Shown: positions 1 to 9,387, numbered from the stretch's first letter. The stretch is DNA of 64,000 nucleotides from Kolteria novifilia (GCA_007748055.1 CP036279.1:7378001-7442000); one strand, 5' to 3'. Notes: generated by a model not told the origin, from the letters alone. Translations and numbers: made by a program.

Positions 1-1
1 C

Positions 2-199
2 TACGAGTGGCAGGGATCTCCTGATGCCACGACCGGTGCTCAACAGATGGCCAACTTCCGCGGCCCGCACCCCGGTTTCGTGAACATCGCGATGGGAGAC
101 GGAGCGGTTCGGAGTTTCACCGACTCCATTGACCCCGAGACCTACCAAGGTCTCTCCACTGTCGCCGGCAACGAGATCGTCCAGGTCGGTCTCGAATGA
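2..199 (+). CDS. DUF1559 (H-X9-DG) protein, C-terminal fragment
   Basis: This is the C-terminal end of a gene that begins outside the window. The readable residues hold a His followed nine residues later by Asp-Gly (HPGFVNIAMGDG) and then AVRSF, the signature of the planctomycete DUF1559 family (prepilin-type H-X9-DG proteins). Family members normally carry an N-terminal type IV pilin-like helix, which is not visible here. Their role at the cell surface is unsettled. A strong hairpin follows the stop codon and a small lipoprotein gene comes next, a common arrangement for this family. The 5' part is missing because of the window edge, not because of a break that I can see. Confidence 0.85.
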   Translation, partial: YEWQGSPDATTGAQQMANFRGPHPGFVNIAMGDGAVRSFTDSIDPETYQGLSTVAGNEIVQVGLE

Positions 200-205
200 T
201 TCCCC

Positions 206-262
206 CGGTCGGGCACCAGCACTGTTCCTCCCAGGACTACCGCCAACGCTGGTGCCCGACCG
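206..262 (+). terminator. Perfect 15-bp stem-loop after DUF1559 gene
   Basis: CGGTCGGGCACCAGC (206-220) is matched exactly by its reverse complement at 248-262, with a 27-nt loop, and is followed by TCTTTCCT. It starts 7 nt after the DUF1559 stop codon, so it probably ends that transcript. The loop is long for a classical terminator and the U-tract is imperfect. Confidence 0.6.
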
Positions 263-307
263 TCTTTCCTCGCCTTGTCGCCCCAACAAGTTTCTGGAGC
301 TTTGATC

Positions 308-517
308 GTGTCTACTACCTTTCGAAGGACTTTCGCGGGACTCATCGGGTTGAGTCTTTGTTTCGGTTGTGGAGAGAGCGTTTCCCAAAATCAGTCGCGG
401 GTTGTCAGCGACACCTCGAGTGAGGAGTTCAAGGCGGCCATGAAACGCCAGGAGGAAATCGAACGCAAGCGGGCCGAGGCCGAGGCGAAGGCCCTGCGGG
501 GACGAAACGAGATGTAA
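308..517 (+). CDS. Small lipoprotein, 69 aa
   Basis: The N-terminus has Arg residues, a hydrophobic stretch and then LCFGC, which fits a lipobox with the lipidated Cys at about residue 21. The mature part is very polar and ends in a Glu/Lys/Arg-rich helix (EEIERKRAEAEAKA) that could form a coiled coil. I chose the GTG at 308 because it places a typical n-region ahead of the hydrophobic core; an in-frame ATG lies at 275. Small lipoproteins next to DUF1559 genes are usual in planctomycetes. No function can be assigned. Confidence 0.6.
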   Translation: MSTTFRRTFAGLIGLSLCFGCGESVSQNQSRVVSDTSSEEFKAAMKRQEEIERKRAEAEAKALRGRNEM

Positions 518-637
518 TCTCCGGCCGACGCACGAAAGTCCCGACTCTCGCGAGACGAGATGGGGAAACGGCGCCGGTTGGCAAGCCGTCGAAGCATATC
601 ATGTTGTTGACTAGTGGCGATCATGAAGGGATCTACC

Positions 638-2332
638 ATGAAGCAGGTGAAGTATACGTTCGTTGCCCTGACACTTTCGTTGCTCGCGATCGCGAGCACG
701 GCTCGGGCGCACTTTGTTTGGATCGAGGCCAATCGCGCCAAGGACGGCTACGACGTCCGCGCCGGCTTCGGGCATCACGGCGACTGGGACGCGGAACTCG
801 CCGACCGCATCGCCAAGACGAAGTACACCCTCGTCACCGCCGATGGCAAGGAGTCGCCCCTCGCGATGCCCATCGACAAGGAGAAGGGGGACTTCGCCGC
901 CGACGTCACCGCCGAGAAGCCGGTCGCGGTCTTCGGCATCCTCGACTACGGAGTGCTTGATCGGGGTCAGGGAGGCCCCTTCCTGCTTCGCTACTACAGC
1001 AAAGCGATGATGGGATCGCCCCGAGCCTGGAAGGACGTCAAGGCACCCAAGTCGCAGGCCCTCGACATCGTCCCCTCGTTCTCCCGCTCCGGCCCCGCGG
1101 TGACGGTGATGCTCGACGGCAAGCCCTACGCCGACGCCGAGGTTCATCTCTACGGCCCGAAGGATCTCGAGGAGGAGCTCAAGACCGACGCCGAAGGCAA
1201 GGTCGCGCTCAAGGTCACCGAGCCGGGTAACTACGGCATTCGCGTCGGTCGCAACATCGACAAGAAGGGAACCTTCGACGGCAAGGCGTACGACTCGATC
1301 CACGAGTACGCGACGATGACCTTCTCGCGGCGTGCCCGCTCCGGCGCCGGTGGTCACCGTCACGGGGGCAAGGCGACCGCCAAGGCGGCCAAGATCGACT
1401 CTCCCTACGATCCGATGCCCTTCGGCGTGACCAGCTTCGGCGCCGACTACGCCGACGGCGCGGTCTATGTCTTCGGCGGTCATCGCGGCGAGGTTCACGA
1501 CTACTCCTCCGACACCCAGTCCGACAAGCTGCTTCGACTCAAGGTCGACCCCAAGGCGAAGTGGGAAGAGTTGGCCTCGGCTCGCAAGCTCCAGAGTCCG
1601 CAACTCGTCGCCGCCAGCGGCAAGCTCTATCGCATCGGTGGTATGTCGGCCCGCAACAAGGCCGACGAGGATTCGAACCTCTGGTCGGTGAGCGACTTCG
1701 CGTGCTTTGATCCGAAGACTGGCAAATGGGAAGACCTGCCCGAGTTGCCCGAGCCCCGTTCCTCCCACGGCGCCGCGGTGCTTGGCGACAAGATCTACGT
1801 CGCCGGCGGCTGGACGATGAAGGGTGACGGCGACCACGAGTGGGTCGACGATATCCTGGCGTACGATCTGTCCGGCAAGACCGAGGGCTGGAAGAAGATC
1901 GCCAAGCAGCCCTTCAAGCGTCGCGCCCTCACCGCGGTCGCGAAAGATGGCAAGCTCTACGTCATTGGCGGTCTCCAGGACGAGCGTGGCTTGTCCAGTG
2001 ACGCGAATATTCTCGACCTCAAGTCGGGCGAGTGGACGACCGGCCCGGCGATTCCCGGCGAGGGGATCAACGCCTTTAGTTCCTCGGCCGCCGTCTCGGG
2101 CGACGACTTGTTCCTCTCGGTTCGTTCGGGCGAACTCTTCCGACTGAGCAAGGCGGGCGACAAGTGGGAGCTCGTCAAGCGGCAGCCGACCGCGCGGATG
2201 GCGCATCAACTCGTTCCGGCCGGTCCCGGCAAGTTGATGCTTCTCGGCGGCATCAATCGCGACATCGGCAAGATTCGCGACGTCGAGGTGATCTCAGTCA
2301 CGCCCGGCGGCGACGTTTCGGCCTCGAAGTAG
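638..2332 (+). CDS. Secreted DUF4198-like + Kelch propeller protein
   Basis: The 564-residue product starts with a clear signal peptide (core VALTLSLLAIAS, cut after ARA). The mature N-terminus begins His-Phe-Val-Trp, a layout seen in DUF4198 proteins, where the N-terminal His is thought to take part in metal binding. A transthyretin-like segment with DGKPYADAEVHLYGP follows at about residues 150-230. After a His-rich linker (GGHRHGGK) come several Kelch repeats (VYVFGGHRGE, LYRIGGM, IYVAGGWTM, LYVIGGLQD, LMLLGGINR) that should form a beta-propeller. I chose the ATG at 638 because GAAGGG lies 7 nt upstream; ATG 623 and GTG 614 are in frame but poorer. The joining of the two domains in one chain is unusual. 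Likely periplasmic, possibly metal handling. Confidence 0.75.
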   Translation: MKQVKYTFVALTLSLLAIASTARAHFVWIEANRAKDGYDVRAGFGHHGDWDAELADRIAKTKYTLVTADGKESPLAMPIDKEKGDFAADVTAEKPVAVFGILDYGVLDRGQGGPFLLRYYSKAMMGSPRAWKDVKAPKSQALDIVPSFSRSGPAVTVMLDGKPYADAEVHLYGPKDLEEELKTDAEGKVALKVTEPGNYGIRVGRNIDKKGTFDGKAYDSIHEYATMTFSRRARSGAGGHRHGGKATAKAAKIDSPYDPMPFGVTSFGADYADGAVYVFGGHRGEVHDYSSDTQSDKLLRLKVDPKAKWEELASARKLQSPQLVAASGKLYRIGGMSARNKADEDSNLWSVSDFACFDPKTGKWEDLPELPEPRSSHGAAVLGDKIYVAGGWTMKGDGDHEWVDDILAYDLSGKTEGWKKIAKQPFKRRALTAVAKDGKLYVIGGLQDERGLSSDANILDLKSGEWTTGPAIPGEGINAFSSSAAVSGDDLFLSVRSGELFRLSKAGDKWELVKRQPTARMAHQLVPAGPGKLMLLGGINRDIGKIRDVEVISVTPGGDVSASK

Positions 2333-3229
2333 TCGAGTCCTTGGAAACCTGGGGACGTGGCCCGGCGGTGCGGTCATGTCCCGGTGACGAGGATTCGCGC
2401 GTTGCTACGCGAGCGTCAGCTCTTTCTGCATACCCACGCGAGCGTGGGCATCCCACCCATGGCAGATGGCGCAAGACGCGTTTGTTTTGAGGGGACGGTT
2501 TCCGGGGGAACACCAGGCCGGAACCTTCTTGGAGAGGTGCGAGACACTCGTCTCACGAAGAGTCACGTCAAGAAAATGCGAAGGCTCGGCCCTGGCGAAC
2601 CAGGACCGAGCCTATTCTCATTCGGATCGATGGTGATCCTCACGAGATGGTGGCTGCCCGTTGACAGCCCGCCGGCAATCGTCAGGCGGAACCACCCCGC
2701 TGGCTACAGTCATAATCCACTGGACCACCTCCTTTCTACTAGAACTCCCCGCTTCGACCGGTAACCAGCTCCGGCCTCTTCACGGGCCTCTAGCCCGTCG
2801 CACCGCGTGAGCGCGACCCGTTGGCATCAATCTGCCAGAAAACGAACCACCGTGGCAAGAGGAATTCGGACAAACGACGGCACATGCATCCGAATCCCCA
2901 CATCCCGATTGGTCTACAATGGAAGACGGTGGCATGCGTCGGAATGTTCGCGCGTCGACGGGGCGTCTTTTGTTGGCCGTGAATTGGGTCGTTTGGTGAC
3001 GGCGCGTCCCGGAACGGGCTTGTCTTCGTTCGGTGGAGTTGGGAAAGTTGAAGGGTACGCGCCTTCACTCAGCGACAGTGAGCCGCATGCCCATCGCCGG
3101 TGCGAGTCGGCCTGCGTCGACAGAACGTGCCGGTGACCAGCCGACGTCCGAGCCGACTCTTGGAACGGAGCTTGGCGCGACGCGGGGCGTTCCCCGATTT
3201 GTTCGCGGGCTTGCCGTGAGGAAACCTCC
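2333..3229. other. 897-bp intergenic region with hairpins
   Basis: I see no convincing gene here. It holds a palindrome of the dispersed GTGGGCAT family (2430-2460), a strong stem-loop at 2582-2613, and a small hairpin ACGGGC/GCCCGT near 2784-2800. A TACAAT hexamer near 2915 could be part of a promoter for the PQQ gene, but I see no good -35 partner. A GAGG sequence 8 nt before the ATG at 3230 supports that start codon. Confidence 0.5.
2582..2613 (+). terminator. 14-bp stem-loop, terminator-like
   Basis: AGGCTCGGCCCTGG pairs with CCAGGACCGAGCCT (13 of 14 positions) across a 4-nt CGAA loop, followed by ATTCTCATTC. It lies about 250 nt after the Kelch gene and could end its transcript or insulate the next gene. 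There is no long U-tract. Confidence 0.45.
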
Positions 3230-6200
3230 ATGGATCACAACGCGATGCGCCCTTCGAGTCACCGGCGACTGATGGCAGCCGCGCATCACGCTCTCGGCCG
3301 AGCCGTTTCTCATCTCATGCGCCTCGTTCCCAACTCCCCCTTTGTCCAAGGGGAGCCCTTTGCGTCCCCCTTTGTCCAAGGGGAGACCTTTGCGTCCCCC
3401 TTTGTCCAAGGGGAGACCTTTGCGTCCCCCTTTGTCCAAGGGGAGACCTTTGCGTCCCCCTTTGTCCAAGGGGAGACCTTTGCGTCCCCCTTTGTCCAAG
3501 GGGAGACGGCAGCGGGGTCGGAGTTTCCCGCTTCGGGTCGTCGCGACGCGTCGGTGAAGGAGAAAGAGACCCCCTCTATCTCCCCCTTGGACAAGGGGGA
3601 GCAGAAGCGAGGAGAGAGGCAGCGGCGGGCAGTGATCTGGTGTGGCGCGTGTTTCGCGGGGATGACGTTGATGCTTGCTCTCGCGGCTCCAGCCGCGCGG
3701 GGCGCTCAGCCAAAGAACCAAGCGGCGGGAGGCGTCGGTGGCTTGATCAAGAAGTTGTTCTCCGCACCGGCCAAGCCAACCGTTCCGGAGATGACCAGCC
3801 ACGCCACCGACCAAGCGACGCGCCGCCGACTGGCCGAGGCTCGCCGGCTCATTGAGGAGGACCGCGGCGGACCGGCTCTTTCGCTGCTCCAGAGTGTCTT
3901 GGATGAGCCCGAGAACTCATACGTCGAACTCGACGATGGTCGCTGGTTGAGCGTCGCCGAGGCGACGGAGAGACAGATCATCGAGAGTGGCCCCGATTTC
4001 GTCGCCGAGTATCGCCGTCACTACGAAGATCAAGCCGCCGCCATTCTTCGCAAGGCGCTCACCCGCAACGATCCCGTGAGCGTCGCTCAAGTCGTTCGGC
4101 GTTTCTTTCTCACTCGCTCGGGATTCGAGGCGGCCAATCATCTCGCCAGTTTTCATCTGGATGTCGGCCAGCCGGGTCTCGCGGTTCACCTGCTCGATCG
4201 CTTGCTAGCGTGTCCCATTCATCGCGATGAAGTGACCGACGTGATGCGTGCCAAGCGGGCCGCGGCGCTGGTGCTGGTCGGGCAGCAGGAACCGGCTCGC
4301 TTCGCGGTCGACGCGATCGGCCAGCCTCGACTTCGGTTGGGGGGCGAGAGTCGACGACTCGATCGGGTGTTGGGAGCCGCGGGGGACCTGAATCGCCGTT
4401 CGCGCGCCGGCGCCCCGGAAGCGGAAGTCGACGAGCTGGTGCCGTTGCTTTCGCCGACGTGGGCGCATCCCATGACCGAGATCGATGAGCTCGAGAAAAG
4501 CCTGGAGTCGATCCTGGAGATGAACGCCAATGGCGGACGTCTCACAGTGACCGAAAGCCGGCCCCTCGTCGTGGGGGACGTCGTCCTGTTCCGTGATTTT
4601 CGCGGCGTGTGGGCGTTCGATTCCCGATCCGGGAAGAAACGCTGGTACGTGCGTAGCCATATCGTCACCGACGAGCCGCCAAGGACCTCGCCGCAGGTGC
4701 GGCACGGGTCGTTGAGCCCGTGGTTGCTCTACTTCTCGCTCGTGGCCAACGGCGTCCACGGCACCTTGACCACCGACGGCGAACGCGTCTTCTTTGTCGA
4801 CGACCTGACACTCAATCCGCAGATGCCGGCGGGGCCGACGAGCCTCGTCGCGGTCGACATCGCGACCGGAGAGACCGCGTGGAGCCTCAAACCGCCCAAG
4901 GGAGTCGGGGCCGATCGGGAACTCGAGCCGGCGTACTACTACGGCCCGCCGCTGGCGCTCGACGGCAAGCTCTACCTGCTCGGGGAATCGCGTTCGGAGA
5001 TCCGTCTCTTTTGCGTCGAGGCGACCAGTGGCGCACAGCTTTGGAGCCAGCCGATCGCGACTGCCGAGTTCCGCGTCGACAACGATTCGTTTCGGCGCTC
5101 CCAGTTGGCGACGCCGATCGCGGCCAAGGGGCTGCTCTTGTGCCAGACGAATCTGTTCCGTATCGCGGCGTTCGATCCGGTCAGCCAGGAAGTTCTTTGG
5201 CACCATGCCCATTCCGAGGACAGCATTCATCGCGGCCGGCGCAGTCATACGGGAGCGATGCTGCCGCCACCATCGACCGGAGCGGCGACCGATGGGCCGC
5301 TCGTGGTCGACGACTCGGTCATCGTGACGGCGCCGACTGGAAAGTCGGTGCGTTGCCTCGACCTCTACACCGGCGAACTGCGTTGGCGGATCGAACGCAA
5401 GGATGACATCTTCGTGGCGGGAAGCTGGAAGAAGCTTCTCGTCCTCGCGGGACGGAACTACCTCCGGGCGATCGGGATCGAAGACGGCAAGCAGCAGTGG
5501 GTTGTCGAACTGCCTCGGCTCTCCGGGCGAGGGGCGTTCGTCGGCGGCGACTACCTGGTTCCGCTCTACGATGGACGGATCGCGACGGTCGAATTGGCCA
5601 AGGGCGTCCAACGGGAATTCTCCAGCGGGCGTGGCCGACCTCCGCTCGGCAATCTGGTCGTCTCGTCTCACGGGCTCTTGGCGACCGGGATCCAAGGACT
5701 CGAAACCCTTCCGTGGCGGCATGACGTTGATCGTGATGTCAGCGAACGGCTTGCGCGGAACATCAACGACCCGGACGGGCTGCTCTGGCGGGCCCATCTT
5801 CGGCTCGCGGACGACAAAGCCTCCCTCGCGGTGCGGGATCTCTTCCAAGCACTCGAGTCGGGCATTGTCTCCAGCGCGCAGCTCGCCGCTCGGTCCATTC
5901 TGTTTGACATCGCCGGCAAGGAGGCGTTGGCCGACGCCGACGTCGCGGCCCTCTTGGTCGATCGACTCCTGCCTTACACCGCCAGCGCCGCCGACGAAGG
6001 GATCTACTACCGTCTTCTCGCGGAGTTCCACCGCTTGCACGGCAACGATCACGAAGCGCTCGACGCCGTCGAGCACCACAAGCTACTGCCGCTCGATCGC
6101 CCCATCGTCGAGGCGGACAAGGATTTGGGACGTTCCCAGCGGACCTGGGTACGTGCGTTCCTCAAGCGACTCCACGACGGCGCCGACGTCGCAAGGCGCC

Positions 6201-8221
6201 AACAGATTCAAGATCGACTCGGCAGCGTGTTGCTGCGCGAACTCGACCGCGGGGAACGTCCGATCAGGGACTCGGGGACGGACCTGTCCCACCTCCCCGC
6301 GTTGGCGGATCAGCTGGGTGGCGATCTTGACGACGGGCTCGGGCTCTTCGCGAACACCAGTCGCGACGACGCGGCGCCGCGCGGGCTCGGTGGCGAGATC
6401 GAGCCGATCAAGCAGCTAGCGTTCGAACTCGCCGGTTTGCCGATGGGAGACCAGGCGAGTTTGATGCTCGCGGACCGGTTGGCGAAGCGGGGGGCATGGA
6501 CCGAGGCGGAGCAGTACTATCTCGAGGCCGCCGCCTCGGAGGACAAGTGGCTCGCGGCGGAAGCGGTCGCTTCGCTGGCGGAGATCGCCGAGGAACATGG
6601 GCATATCGAGGACGCGCGGCACTTTCAGCAGATGCTCGCGAGTCGCTACCCCGAGATTCCCCTCGGGGACGGTTCCAGTGGCGCCCAGATGCACGCGACC
6701 TTTCTCCAGCGGCACCGCGACCAGCCTCCCAAGCGACTCGACTGGGGGGAGTTCAGCGGGGCACGACTCACCGTGACGAAGAAGACCCGCGCGATGCGCG
6801 CCCACCGCTTCCTGGGCACCCAGGAGACGACGCTCCCCTTCTACGACGACCGGCACTTTCAGTTCGATCTCAACAAGTACCAACTGAACGTCCTTGATCG
6901 ACGCACCGGCGAGACGCACTGGCAGGCGAAGATCGACATGCCGCGCGTCGTCAATTGGAACAACAACACGATCGAGTGTGAGAGCACCGGGCACCTCTTC
7001 TTCTTCAGCATCTCGCCGAAGATCTATGCATTTTCCGGCTTGGAGAAGAAGCAGCTTTGGTCTCGCGTCGCCACGATCGGAAGTCGTCCCAACGAGAAGG
7101 AGGACAAGGATCGGCGGCGGACCCAGTCCTGGTTCGCGCCCAACAGCTCGTCGCGTCCGCCGATACCGGTCTTGGGACCGTCGGGGCCGGGCTTCCTTTG
7201 CATTCGTTCCGGGAAGGAGCTGATCGTTGTCGACTCGCTCACCGGGGAAGACTTGTGGTACCGGAAAGACCTCCCCGATGGGGTGACGGTCTTCGGCGAC
7301 GAGGAAGTCCTCTTCATCATGGCGCGTGACGGCAGCGCCACCGTTTACAGCACCCGCGACGGGACGGTGCTACGCCGAGACGAGAAGGACCGCCGCTTGG
7401 TCAGTCGCCGTGACTTTCACGGTCGGCACATGCTATTGACGACGTCGACCGCGGATCATCTGGAGGTCCAACTTTGGGATCCCTGGCTGCGGGAAGAGGT
7501 CTGGTCCCATCAGTTCCCCAGGACGTCGCGCTACTTTCTCGGTCGGGAGCACTTCCTCGCGGTCCTCGCGCCGGAAGGCAAGCTCACCGTCCTCGATCGC
7601 CACAGCGGGGAATTGATCCTCGAGGATCGATTGGAGAAGGACGACCTTCGCAAAGTTCGCGTCATCAACGTTTTCTCCGATGACGATCACTACTACGTCG
7701 CCCACGATTTCCGGTTCGGCAACCACGTGCGCTACATGCACCCGACGGCGAATCTGGAAGTGGCGACGGTCAACGGTCCGCTGAGGGCCTACGACAAGAA
7801 GGATGGGACTCGGCTCTGGGACCGCAAGCTCGAGGGACGCACCGTCATCGTCGGGCCGCGCGTCGACTTGCCGATCCTTTTCGTCTTCGAGAGCCGAATC
7901 AAGGAGCATCCCGGAGGGACGCGACAGCTTGCGACCCGCGTCGAGATTCTGTCGAAGAAGGACGGTTCAACACTCGCCGACAAGGAGTACGACGAGTACA
8001 CCTCCTTCGGGGAACTGGCGCACGATGCCGCCAAACGCTGGATGGAGCTTCGCTCGTGGAACGTGACGGTGCGGGTCGATCTTCTCTCGGGCGAGATGGC
8101 CAAGCAGGAGAAGCGGGTCGAGGCGGCACGCGGTTGGATCGATTCGATCAAGCAACTCGGCGATCTGTTTCAGAAGCCGCCGACGATGAAGCCGGAGAGC
8201 GGGAAGGAGCCGAAGCCGTGA
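3230..8221 (+). CDS. Giant PQQ-propeller/TPR protein with in-frame repeat insertion
   Basis: The 1,663-codon frame encodes a large protein with PQQ-like propeller blades in two blocks (about residues 430-810 and 1170-1560; for example VVVDSLTGEDLWYRKDL and AYDKKDGTRLWDRKLEG), separated by helical TPR-like segments (about 190-330 and 830-1150). Such proteins are usually exported and act as scaffolds; no enzyme motif is seen. The 5' end is odd. A GAGG site fits the ATG at 3230, but six 30-bp repeats (3335-3506) and a CCCCCTTGGACAAGGGGG element precede a signal-peptide-like segment (AVIWCGACFAGMTLMLALAA). Because a signal peptide should be N-terminal, initiation at GTG 3632 (AGGAGAGAGG 12 nt upstream) or ATG 3662 is a serious alternative. 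Its stop overlaps the next start (GTGA), so the two genes are probably translationally coupled. Confidence 0.75.
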   Translation: MDHNAMRPSSHRRLMAAAHHALGRAVSHLMRLVPNSPFVQGEPFASPFVQGETFASPFVQGETFASPFVQGETFASPFVQGETFASPFVQGETAAGSEFPASGRRDASVKEKETPSISPLDKGEQKRGERQRRAVIWCGACFAGMTLMLALAAPAARGAQPKNQAAGGVGGLIKKLFSAPAKPTVPEMTSHATDQATRRRLAEARRLIEEDRGGPALSLLQSVLDEPENSYVELDDGRWLSVAEATERQIIESGPDFVAEYRRHYEDQAAAILRKALTRNDPVSVAQVVRRFFLTRSGFEAANHLASFHLDVGQPGLAVHLLDRLLACPIHRDEVTDVMRAKRAAALVLVGQQEPARFAVDAIGQPRLRLGGESRRLDRVLGAAGDLNRRSRAGAPEAEVDELVPLLSPTWAHPMTEIDELEKSLESILEMNANGGRLTVTESRPLVVGDVVLFRDFRGVWAFDSRSGKKRWYVRSHIVTDEPPRTSPQVRHGSLSPWLLYFSLVANGVHGTLTTDGERVFFVDDLTLNPQMPAGPTSLVAVDIATGETAWSLKPPKGVGADRELEPAYYYGPPLALDGKLYLLGESRSEIRLFCVEATSGAQLWSQPIATAEFRVDNDSFRRSQLATPIAAKGLLLCQTNLFRIAAFDPVSQEVLWHHAHSEDSIHRGRRSHTGAMLPPPSTGAATDGPLVVDDSVIVTAPTGKSVRCLDLYTGELRWRIERKDDIFVAGSWKKLLVLAGRNYLRAIGIEDGKQQWVVELPRLSGRGAFVGGDYLVPLYDGRIATVELAKGVQREFSSGRGRPPLGNLVVSSHGLLATGIQGLETLPWRHDVDRDVSERLARNINDPDGLLWRAHLRLADDKASLAVRDLFQALESGIVSSAQLAARSILFDIAGKEALADADVAALLVDRLLPYTASAADEGIYYRLLAEFHRLHGNDHEALDAVEHHKLLPLDRPIVEADKDLGRSQRTWVRAFLKRLHDGADVARRQQIQDRLGSVLLRELDRGERPIRDSGTDLSHLPALADQLGGDLDDGLGLFANTSRDDAAPRGLGGEIEPIKQLAFELAGLPMGDQASLMLADRLAKRGAWTEAEQYYLEAAASEDKWLAAEAVASLAEIAEEHGHIEDARHFQQMLASRYPEIPLGDGSSGAQMHATFLQRHRDQPPKRLDWGEFSGARLTVTKKTRAMRAHRFLGTQETTLPFYDDRHFQFDLNKYQLNVLDRRTGETHWQAKIDMPRVVNWNNNTIECESTGHLFFFSISPKIYAFSGLEKKQLWSRVATIGSRPNEKEDKDRRRTQSWFAPNSSSRPPIPVLGPSGPGFLCIRSGKELIVVDSLTGEDLWYRKDLPDGVTVFGDEEVLFIMARDGSATVYSTRDGTVLRRDEKDRRLVSRRDFHGRHMLLTTSTADHLEVQLWDPWLREEVWSHQFPRTSRYFLGREHFLAVLAPEGKLTVLDRHSGELILEDRLEKDDLRKVRVINVFSDDDHYYVAHDFRFGNHVRYMHPTANLEVATVNGPLRAYDKKDGTRLWDRKLEGRTVIVGPRVDLPILFVFESRIKEHPGGTRQLATRVEILSKKDGSTLADKEYDEYTSFGELAHDAAKRWMELRSWNVTVRVDLLSGEMAKQEKRVEAARGWIDSIKQLGDLFQKPPTMKPESGKEPKP
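3335..3506. repeat. 30-bp tandem repeat, 6 copies, inside CDS
   Basis: The unit TCCCCCTTTGTCCAAGGGGA plus GACCTTTGCG begins at 3335, 3365, 3395, 3425, 3455 and 3485. Each copy encodes SPFVQGETFA in the PQQ gene frame, and the opposite strand is also open. Copy 1 differs at one base (GCC for ACC). The core is the palindromic element CCCCCTTGTCCAAGGGGG that also occurs singly in intergenic DNA elsewhere in the window. A period of 10 codons keeps the frame intact. Confidence 0.95.
3566..3603. repeat. Dispersed CCCCCTTGGACAAGGGGG element
   Basis: GAGACCCCCTCTATC followed by TCCCCCTTGGACAAGGGGGA. The same core with the same left flank recurs near 39600-39635 and 58355-58390, and the core alone near 32022-32042 and 58446-58465. 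Here it sits in frame in the PQQ gene, encoding SISPLDKGE. Confidence 0.85.
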
Positions 8222-9261
8222 TCACGCGCCGAGGTTTTACGTGGTCGCTGGGGGCTATCTTGGCCGGTGGGTTGGGAGCGAGCTCGGCCGCCGCCAAGAC
8301 ACAGACGACCAATCAGCGCCGTTCGATCGATCGCGGGCTCAAGTACCTCGCGAACGTGCAAGCGCGCAGTGGACGCTGGGAGGCCGACGGCGGCATGTAC
8401 CCGGTCGCGATGACGTCGTTGGCCGGGATGGCGCTACTGCTCGATGGCAACACCGCGATGCAAGGCCGCTACGCCGAGAATGTCCAAGCGGCCATCGGCT
8501 ACCTCCTCGACCAAGTGCAACCCAACGGGCTGATCGGGCATCCCCAGCTCGATGGGCGATACATGTACGGCCACGGCTTCTCGATGCTCTTTCTCTCGCA
8601 GATCCTCGGCGAGGAGGAGGACGTGAGTCGGCGCCGGCGGCTGATCGAGGTCCTTAGCCGGGCGGTCGAGTTCTCGGGCAAGGCCCAAACGGTCGATGGT
8701 GGCTGGGGCTACGTTTCGGCTCGTGATGGGCATGGCTTCGACGAGGGTTCGGTGACGATCACGCAGATGCAGTCACTGCGCGCGTGTCGCAATGCCGGCA
8801 TCGGCGTGCCCAAGGAGATCGTCGACAAGGGGATCAAGTACATTGAACGCTGCACCGATCCGGCGACCGGGGGCGTTCGCTACAGTCTCAAGACCAGCGG
8901 CTCGGCTCGACCGCCGATCACCGCGGCCGCGGTCGCGTGTCTCTATAGTGGAGGCGAGTACGACAATCCGATCGTCGCCAAACTGATCGACTACGCCGAC
9001 AAGACGCTCGGACCGACCAGCGGACGATCGCAATCCTACGGCCACTGGCACTACGCCCACTACTACTATTCGCAAGTCGTCTATCGCCAGGGCGACGACA
9101 AGTGGGACCGCTACCGCAAGGGCATCTTCGACGTTATCATCAAGAAGCAAAAGGCCAACGGTAGTTGGTCCGAAGGCTATATCGGCCCCGTTTACACGAC
9201 GTCGCTGAACCTGACGATCCTGCAACTCGACAACGGTTACCTGCCGATTTACCAGCGTTGA
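8218..9261 (+). CDS. Squalene-cyclase-fold (prenyltransferase repeat) protein
   Basis: The 347-residue product has an export signal with RRGFTW followed by a hydrophobic, Ala/Gly-rich core, so Tat export is possible. The rest shows alpha/alpha-toroid repeats of the prenyltransferase and squalene oxidase type: GLKYLANVQARSGRWEADGG, AIGYLLDQVQPNGLIG, GGWGYVS, GIKYIERCTDPATGGVRYS and QKANGSWSEGY. The DxDD motif of true squalene-hopene cyclases is not visible, so a terpene cyclase role is not supported. Similar exported toroid proteins are common in planctomycetes and their function is unknown. The GTG start shares two bases with the stop codon of the upstream PQQ gene, which implies coupled expression. 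Confidence 0.75.
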   Translation: MITRRGFTWSLGAILAGGLGASSAAAKTQTTNQRRSIDRGLKYLANVQARSGRWEADGGMYPVAMTSLAGMALLLDGNTAMQGRYAENVQAAIGYLLDQVQPNGLIGHPQLDGRYMYGHGFSMLFLSQILGEEEDVSRRRRLIEVLSRAVEFSGKAQTVDGGWGYVSARDGHGFDEGSVTITQMQSLRACRNAGIGVPKEIVDKGIKYIERCTDPATGGVRYSLKTSGSARPPITAAAVACLYSGGEYDNPIVAKLIDYADKTLGPTSGRSQSYGHWHYAHYYYSQVVYRQGDDKWDRYRKGIFDVIIKKQKANGSWSEGYIGPVYTTSLNLTILQLDNGYLPIYQR

Positions 9262-9387
9262 ATCAACAGCAGGAAAAGGAGCGAACGCGAGGGGGGCGAG
9301 ATGCCCGTGGTGGGTGACTTGGTGCTCATCTGCCTCGCGTTCCGATCGTTGACAGGCGTCCGATCCGTTCGCGAGAGGGAACGGGCG

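Noticed and set aside
611-2209. 532-codon minus-strand frame opposite the Kelch gene
   Set aside because: GC-rich antisense shadow; composition (Val/Gly/Arg/Leu-rich) without motifs. The same holds for long antisense frames at 4205-6079, 17382-19445 and 21095-23134.
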